Positions 23,296 through 28,463 of a stretch of DNA of 28,463 nt are shown here, in pieces. The stretch comes from Syntrophaceae bacterium (GTDB lineage Bacteria > Desulfobacterota > Desulfomonilia > Desulfomonilales > Desulfomonilaceae), in assembly GCA_014874425.1 (NCBI GenBank), contig JACWAG010000006.1, positions 1-28,463 of the forward strand, given 5' to 3'. The notes beneath the pieces were generated by a model that worked only from the letters and a program-made list of their open reading frames with translations, was not told where the DNA came from and searched no databases. The translations under genes and the position numbers were made by a program. How positions within the stretch are numbered: the stretch's first letter is position 1; the number at the start of each line of letters is the position of its first letter.

Positions 23296-24288
23296 GTGAC
23301 AATTTCTCGAATTCTAGTAATAGGCGGAGCAGGATACGTCGGTTCACATTTTTCATTCTTCGCAATGAATAATGGACTCGATGTGACAGTTCTGGACAAT
23401 CTGTCCAAAGGCCACAAGTCCGCGTTGAGATGCTCCCAATTTGTACAGGCTGATTTGCTGAACTATGATAACTTACTCAATCACCTGTCCGAGCGCAGAT
23501 ACGACGCCATATTTCATTTTGCCGCCAGTTGCCTCGTCGGAGAATCTGTGCAGGATCCTGCCCAGTATTACAAAAACAACGTAATAGCGGCTTTCAATAT
23601 GCTTGAAGCTATGAGAGTCACAGGTCACGATAGGTTGGTTTTTTCTTCAACTTGCGCTGTGTACGGCTATCCTAAGAAGTTGCCTCTGTATGAAGATCAT
23701 CCCAAAGACCCGATTTCTCCTTACGGAAGGACAAAACTCACTATTGAATGGATGCTGGAGGACTATAATATCGCTTACGGGATTAGGTCCGCTCAGTTGC
23801 GTTATTTCAACGCGGCGGGTTGTGAACCTGATTCTGGTCTTGGTGAAGACCACAGGCCTGAAACTCATTTGATTCCAAATGTTGTTCGTTTTGCTCTAAA
23901 TCTCTCAGATAGTTTGACAATTTTCGGGGACGACTATCCTACCCGCGATGGAACCTGTATCCGTGACTACATACATGTAATGGACCTCGCGGACGCGCAT
24001 CTCAAAGCGTGCGCCAAATTGGATACAATACCCATGATAAGGTTTAATCTGGGGACAGGCGTTGGATTATCAAATCTTGAAGTGGTTGATTCAGTCCGAA
24101 GGATTTCCGGGGTCAACATTGCGCCAGGTTTCGGGCCCAGACGACCAGGTGATCCCGCGGAACTCGTGGCTGACGCTTCCGCTGCCCAAAAGAACCTAGG
24201 TTGGAAGCCGTCACGATCCAATCTCGACGCAATTGTCACAGAAGTTATTAAATGGTTTTCTTCATGTCCTCAGGGTTATCCAAATTAG
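23296..24288 (+). CDS. galE: UDP-glucose 4-epimerase
   Basis: A 330-residue short-chain dehydrogenase/reductase of the GalE type, interconverting UDP-glucose and UDP-galactose with bound NAD. The dinucleotide motif is G10-G11-A12-G13-Y14-V15-G16, the catalytic residues are S118/T119 in FSSTCAVYG and Y143/K147 in PYGRTK, and RYFNAAGCEPDSGLGEDH and DGTCIRDYIHVMDL are GalE signatures. The start is GTG with AGGGGG upstream. It overlaps nothing and is followed 35 nt later by another sugar-nucleotide epimerase, suggesting a cell-surface polysaccharide supply role. Confidence 0.94.
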   Translation: MTISRILVIGGAGYVGSHFSFFAMNNGLDVTVLDNLSKGHKSALRCSQFVQADLLNYDNLLNHLSERRYDAIFHFAASCLVGESVQDPAQYYKNNVIAAFNMLEAMRVTGHDRLVFSSTCAVYGYPKKLPLYEDHPKDPISPYGRTKLTIEWMLEDYNIAYGIRSAQLRYFNAAGCEPDSGLGEDHRPETHLIPNVVRFALNLSDSLTIFGDDYPTRDGTCIRDYIHVMDLADAHLKACAKLDTIPMIRFNLGTGVGLSNLEVVDSVRRISGVNIAPGFGPRRPGDPAELVADASAAQKNLGWKPSRSNLDAIVTEVIKWFSSCPQGYPN

Positions 24289-24323
24289 TACTAACAAGCC
24301 GTAAAAATGCGCAAGAGGCAGAG

Positions 24324-25328
24324 ATGTCAACAATTTTGGTCACAGGCACAGCCGGATTTATCGGCTTTTATGTTGCGAAATCATTACTTGGTCGAGGCTT
24401 GACGGTAATAGGCGTAGACAACTTCAATCCCTACTACTCGCCCGAACTAAAAACCGCCAGGGATGAAATCCTGAGAAAGAATAGGAACTTTGTTTCAGCT
24501 AACGCTGATATTTCTGATCTCAAGTCCGTAGAAACAATATTCAAGGATTACAGACCCTCCATGGTCTGCCACCTCGCGGCTCAAGCCGGGGTCAGATATT
24601 CACTCAAGAATCCTTACACTTACCAGAAATCAAATGTGCAGGGGTTCGTAAATCTGATTGAGCAGGCCCGAATCAATTCAGTCGAAAGATTTGTATATGC
24701 TTCCAGCTCCAGTGTATATGGTGGAAACACCAAACTACCTTACAGCGAGGATGATCGAGTCGATACCCCTGTAAGCCTCTATGCTGCGACGAAGAGATCA
24801 AACGAGTTGATAGCCTACACCTATACACATCTGTGGAATATGCGGACAATTGGTTTGAGGTTCTTTACCGTATATGGCCCGTGGGGCCGCCCGGACATGG
24901 CGTATTGGAGTTTTATGGATGCAATGCATCGCAGATCGCCAATAAAGGTTTTTAACTACGGGAAGAATCAGCGTGATTTTACTTACATAGATGATGTTAT
25001 AAATGGGGTCTTGTCAGCCCTGTCTGCAAATGACCTTGATCAGTATGAGATAATAAATTTGGGTAACAACAAACCTGTAGGGCTTATGGATTTTATCTCA
25101 ACCCTTGAAGACCTTAGTGGGCTCAAGGCCATCATGGAAATGGCGCCCGCTCAACCGGGTGACGCTATAGCCACTTACGCCTGTATTGACAAAGCCTCCG
25201 CGAAATTGGGCTTTAAGCCCTCAACTCAGCTACATGAAGGGCTTAAATCCTTTGTGAAATGGTATAAGGACAATCCGACGATTGTTGACGCGGTTAGGAA
25301 TTTCCGGCTGTCTACTGCTGAAGCTTAG
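24324..25328 (+). CDS. NAD-dependent sugar epimerase, UDP-glucuronate 4-epimerase-like
   Basis: A 334-residue extended SDR protein. The NAD motif is TGTAGFIG (residues 7-14); the catalytic residues are S127-S129 and Y153/K157 (SLYAATKRSNE). Stretches VDNFNPYYSPELK, AAQAGVRYSLKNPY, SSVYGGNTKLPYSEDD and RFFTVYGPWGRPDMA match bacterial UDP-glucuronate 4-epimerases, which make UDP-galacturonate for capsule or LPS. The start is the ATG at 24324 with AGAGG; a longer in-frame start lies within galE and adds unlikely residues. The substrate is inferred from motif similarity. Confidence 0.9.
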   Translation: MSTILVTGTAGFIGFYVAKSLLGRGLTVIGVDNFNPYYSPELKTARDEILRKNRNFVSANADISDLKSVETIFKDYRPSMVCHLAAQAGVRYSLKNPYTYQKSNVQGFVNLIEQARINSVERFVYASSSSVYGGNTKLPYSEDDRVDTPVSLYAATKRSNELIAYTYTHLWNMRTIGLRFFTVYGPWGRPDMAYWSFMDAMHRRSPIKVFNYGKNQRDFTYIDDVINGVLSALSANDLDQYEIINLGNNKPVGLMDFISTLEDLSGLKAIMEMAPAQPGDAIATYACIDKASAKLGFKPSTQLHEGLKSFVKWYKDNPTIVDAVRNFRLSTAEA

Positions 25329-25330
25329 GC

Positions 25331-25358
25331 TTGATTTTGTGGAATCAGGCACAATCAA
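25331..25358 (+). terminator. Imperfect stem-loop after the epimerase gene
   Basis: TTGATT..GTG (25331-25341, with a 2-nt bulge) can pair with CACAATCAA (25350-25358) around an 8-nt loop, just after the epimerase stop. No T-tract follows; it is a weak terminator candidate. Confidence 0.25.
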
Positions 25359-25415
25359 AACAATCACTTTAGTCGGAAACGCAACATTTTACCGGTCCTT
25401 GAGAGGTAATTCCAA

Positions 25416-27518
25416 GTGAACAAATTATTCAATCCTTCTTCAGTAGTTGTAATAGGAGTTTCAAATGATCCCAGAAACCTGGGCAAGGAAATCGCCCGGA
25501 ACCTTTTCGAATTCAGATATACTGGCGTGATTCATTTCGTAGGCCTGGACGAGGGCGTACTATTTGGAAGGCGTATTCACAAATCACTCGATGAAATTGA
25601 TGAGCCAATTGATCTGGCTATAATCCTTACACCCGCGCGGACGGTCCCGGACATATTGGAACATTGCGGCAAGAAGGGGATCACACGAGCTGTCATAGAG
25701 AGTGGCGGTTTCGGTGAATATGGCGGAACAGGCGACGAATGGAGCCGAGCACTCCAGGATATCGCCTCCCGATATGGAATCAGGTTCATCGGACCCAATT
25801 GTATCGGCATCATGAATGCGTCCAATGGGTTGACGACGCCTTTCGCCATACTCCGCAATATGTTCAGGGCCGGTGACGTCGGAATTATCGCTCAAAGCGG
25901 CGGTGTAGCCTTATCTTTCCTTAACATGTTCGACAGTGAACAGCTAGGTTTCAGCAAGTTCGCGTCAATTGGGAACAAACTCAATATAAACGAAAATGAC
26001 TTGCTTGAGTATTATATCGAAGACCCTGCCACGTCCGTAATTTGTATGTATCTCGAATCAATCCAGGATGGCAAAAGGTTTACCGACTTGGCCAAGAAAT
26101 CATCCAAGCCCATTGTGGTACACAAAGCCAACATTGGGGGATACAGTCAAGCCATAGCGCAGTCCCATACGAACGCTCTTGCGAATGATGACATGGTTGT
26201 TGACGCGGCATTGACACAGTCGGGCATGATACGTTTTCGCGATATGCATAGTTATGTTGATTTTGTAAAGATTCTCAGGATACCCAAAATGAAAGGGCGC
26301 AATCTTGCCATAATCTCCAGGTCTGGCGGTCATGCTGTTGTCGCTGCGGACGCGGCTTATACTTACAGGTTTGATCTACCACCGTTTAATGAGGACTTTC
26401 TCGACCAGATCAGACAGAAAGTCAGGGCTAATGTAATTAAACTGGCGAATCCTCTTGACCTAGGAGATCTGTTCGACTTTGAGGTTTATGTTCAGATCGT
26501 CGAACACACCCTTCAACAGTCTAATGTTGATGGAATTCTCCTATTGCAAACTTATTTCGCAGCAGTTGAGGGAGAAGCCTCACGTAAATTCTTGCGATCA
26601 GCGGCTTCTCTATCCAGACAGTATCAAAAACCCGTAGCCCTATGTGTGTCCACGGAGCAAGTTGAAATCTCCCGGCTTTTCAAGGAATTTGAATTTCCAA
26701 TATTTATTTCTCCGGAACGGGCGGTAAGCGCTCTGGATACTGCAATAAAATTTGATGCACGCCGTGAACTTATAACACAGGAAAGCTCAGAACCGCCAGA
26801 GCTGGCAGAAATGGACAAACCGGCCATCTCAAGAATTCTCGATAGATCGATTTCTGAAGGACGTTCGCCTCTACTGCATGAAGCGCTTGACATCATAAGG
26901 CTGGCTGGGCTTGATGTTCCGGATTACACGGTAGTCCTGCCATCCCAGGACATTAACAACAGACAACCGGATTTCTCCGGTCCCTTCGCAGTGAAAGTGA
27001 TTGCACGGGAAATTTCCCACAAGTCGGATATGAACGGAGTAGTCCTTGGCCTAAAAGATCTGGCTCAAGTGAAAGAAGCGCTGGATCACATGTGGGGCCG
27101 TTTCATTTCAGACACTTCTGTAGGACTCCATGGATGTCTCGTTCAACAAATGGCGCATCGTAAGGCCGGGACTTATGAACTTATCGTTGGTGGGAAAAGG
27201 GACCCTCATTTTGGACCCCTTGTGCTGGTAGGTTATGGTGGTGTCCTGGTAGAAGTATTTGCAAAGGCTTCTCTCAGAATGGCCCCTCCGTCAAACAGGG
27301 AAATTGATGAAATGATTGATGAGCTTCCAGGATCGGAAATATTTAAAGGGGTCCGGGGAAGGGTACCCATTGACAGGGATAGTCTTCGCAAAACAATTTC
27401 TACCATATCTGCTTTGATGGTAGAGTTCGCTGCGATTGACCAGATAGACATCAATCCTGTATGGGTTTCAAGCTCAGGGTCATTAGCGGTGGACGCAAGG
27501 ATCTTTTTAAAAACTTGA
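25416..27518 (+). CDS. NDP-forming acyl-CoA synthetase (fused alpha-beta)
   Basis: A 700-residue protein that should interconvert acyl-CoA + NDP + phosphate with acid + CoA + NTP. Domains in order: CoA-binding (1-130, with VVVIGVSNDPRNLG and FIGPNCIGIMN), two succinyl-CoA-ligase-like flavodoxin domains (about 145-450, with DVGIIAQSGGVA and SRSGGHAV), and an ATP-grasp domain (about 475-700, with FAVKVIAREISHKSDMNGVVLGL and GGVLVEVF). The phosphotransfer histidine is probably H251 in SHTNALAN, where most relatives read SHTGALAG. The start is GTG with GAGAGG. In anaerobes this enzyme conserves energy from acyl-CoA; the substrate is not evident. Confidence 0.92.
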   Translation: MNKLFNPSSVVVIGVSNDPRNLGKEIARNLFEFRYTGVIHFVGLDEGVLFGRRIHKSLDEIDEPIDLAIILTPARTVPDILEHCGKKGITRAVIESGGFGEYGGTGDEWSRALQDIASRYGIRFIGPNCIGIMNASNGLTTPFAILRNMFRAGDVGIIAQSGGVALSFLNMFDSEQLGFSKFASIGNKLNINENDLLEYYIEDPATSVICMYLESIQDGKRFTDLAKKSSKPIVVHKANIGGYSQAIAQSHTNALANDDMVVDAALTQSGMIRFRDMHSYVDFVKILRIPKMKGRNLAIISRSGGHAVVAADAAYTYRFDLPPFNEDFLDQIRQKVRANVIKLANPLDLGDLFDFEVYVQIVEHTLQQSNVDGILLLQTYFAAVEGEASRKFLRSAASLSRQYQKPVALCVSTEQVEISRLFKEFEFPIFISPERAVSALDTAIKFDARRELITQESSEPPELAEMDKPAISRILDRSISEGRSPLLHEALDIIRLAGLDVPDYTVVLPSQDINNRQPDFSGPFAVKVIAREISHKSDMNGVVLGLKDLAQVKEALDHMWGRFISDTSVGLHGCLVQQMAHRKAGTYELIVGGKRDPHFGPLVLVGYGGVLVEVFAKASLRMAPPSNREIDEMIDELPGSEIFKGVRGRVPIDRDSLRKTISTISALMVEFAAIDQIDINPVWVSSSGSLAVDARIFLKT

Positions 27519-27610
27519 CGAGCGGTCTAACAATACTTCCTGCGCCGTGGGAAAGTGAATAAACCATGCCTGGTTTTGCGATGATTTATGAATTTGATTA
27601 GGAATATCAT

Positions 27611-28463
27611 ATGCCCCATAGAATAGAAGTATGTTTGAAGCAATCGCTGCCCGATCCCGCAGGCCGGAGGATCGCATCCCGAATTGAGTCCGACCTTGGA
27701 TTCAAGCTTGATGGCCTTAAGGTCGCCGACAGTTTTATAATTGATATGGACCTTGATGAAGCCGCTCTTGAAACCCTGGCTGAAGAGGTTTTTCGTGATC
27801 CCGTGATTCAGGAAGTTACAATTGACCAACCTCTGAATTTGCCTTTTGACTGGCTCGTTGAGGTCGGATACCGGCCCGGCGTGACCGACAATATCGGTCG
27901 CACGGCTAGGGAAGCCGTGGAACGCACGCTCAACATGCAAGAGAGGTCAGCGGGCGGAGTTTACAGCAGAAAACTCTATTTCTTCAAAGGGCGGCTAACT
28001 CGTGACGAAGTTTCACACATGGCCAAAGATCTACTGGCCAATGATCTCATTCAGACCTCACAAGTCTTCTCCCCGTCAGATGACCGATCGTTGATAAATG
28101 TGCCGATTGTCAAGTCCAAGGCCGAAATCTTGGTCAGGGAAATAGACCTGGATATATCGGATGATGAATTGTGTCGCATCAGCCGGGAGGGAGTGTTAGC
28201 CCTTAACTTGGAAGAAATGAAGACTATACAGCGTTTTTTCAATGGTCAGAAATTTGTAGATCAGAGGAAAAAACACGGATTATCCTACAGAATTACTGAT
28301 TGCGAACTCGAGGTTCTTGCCCAAACATGGTCTGAACATTGTAAACATAAAATTTTCAACGCGATCATTGATTACGAAGAAGGTGGAAAAGTCGTCCAGA
28401 TTGACAGCCTGTTCAAGTCGTACGTGCAACGTGCGACGAAAGACATTCGACAAAAACTAGGGG
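27611..28463 (+). CDS. purL: Phosphoribosylformylglycinamidine synthase, long type, 5' part
   Basis: The frame from ATG 27611 is open to the window end, giving 284 residues (MPHRIEVCLKQSLPDPAGRR onward). The first 75 or so residues resemble a PurS-like domain, and the later LAQTWSEHCKHKIF is the PurL catalytic-histidine and linker signature. PurL makes FGAM from FGAR, glutamine and ATP in purine synthesis. The fused N-terminal domain indicates a long rather than a stand-alone PurL. AGGA lies upstream of the ATG. The 92-nt gap after the acyl-CoA synthetase gene has no clear terminator, so read-through is possible. Confidence 0.9.
   Translation, partial: MPHRIEVCLKQSLPDPAGRRIASRIESDLGFKLDGLKVADSFIIDMDLDEAALETLAEEVFRDPVIQEVTIDQPLNLPFDWLVEVGYRPGVTDNIGRTAREAVERTLNMQERSAGGVYSRKLYFFKGRLTRDEVSHMAKDLLANDLIQTSQVFSPSDDRSLINVPIVKSKAEILVREIDLDISDDELCRISREGVLALNLEEMKTIQRFFNGQKFVDQRKKHGLSYRITDCELEVLAQTWSEHCKHKIFNAIIDYEEGGKVVQIDSLFKSYVQRATKDIRQKLG

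Noticed and set aside
27527..27940. Minus-strand open frame of 137 codons at the right end
   Set aside because: It is antisense to the clear purL start on the plus strand, whose translation matches PurS/PurL motifs.

Overview
The window looks like chromosome of an anaerobic Gram-negative bacterium, most likely a Desulfobacterota (former Deltaproteobacteria) lineage of the sulfate-reducing or syntrophic type. This is inferred from gene content: an F0 operon (atpZ-atpI-atpB-atpE) without F1 genes beside it, an NAD-coupled [NiFe] hydrogenase, a large membrane-anchored multihaem cytochrome c, an NDP-forming acyl-CoA synthetase and several Fe-S and diiron proteins. I could not search databases, so the taxonomic call is tentative. 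No tRNA, rRNA, CRISPR array, insertion sequence or prophage gene was seen, and there is no gene-free stretch longer than 300 bases.

Left part (1-7930). After the 3' end of an unrecognised gene come a cyclophilin peptidyl-prolyl isomerase (-) and a nicotinamidase-like cysteine hydrolase (+). The rest is a long minus-strand block. Read in its own direction it runs atpZ-atpI-atpB-atpE, a terminator hairpin, a small zinc-ribbon-like membrane protein, rpsF-rpsR-rplI-dnaB, and a winged-helix/Fe-S protein. The rpsF leader folds into a hairpin with a CCG bulge that pairs with its own Shine-Dalgarno sequence, as expected for S6:S18 feedback control.

Middle part (8223-21846, plus strand). An RND transporter without partner genes is followed by ferritin and a rubrerythrin-like diiron protein. 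Then comes a tightly packed gene run: a SAM methyltransferase, hoxE-hoxF-hoxU-hoxY-hoxH (group 3d-like bidirectional NAD-linked hydrogenase), an exported SUMF1-fold protein lacking the catalytic cysteines, a small membrane protein resembling only the C-terminal (subunit IV-like) part of cytochrome b, and a 726-residue membrane-anchored cytochrome c with 11 CXXCH motifs plus one CX9CH. Gaps from the methyltransferase to the cytochrome are 31 nt or less, often with overlaps, so co-transcription is likely. A soluble NAD-reducing hydrogenase joined to a membrane/periplasmic multihaem module is the most unusual feature here. A 17-bp near-perfect palindrome with an extra half-site sits just upstream of the run.

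Right part (21851-28463). Enolase (-) converges on the cytochrome gene with 4 nt between the stops and diverges from galE, with two palindromes between their starts. Then follow a UDP-glucuronate 4-epimerase-like gene, a fused NDP-forming acyl-CoA synthetase, and the 5' part of a long-type purL that runs off the window.
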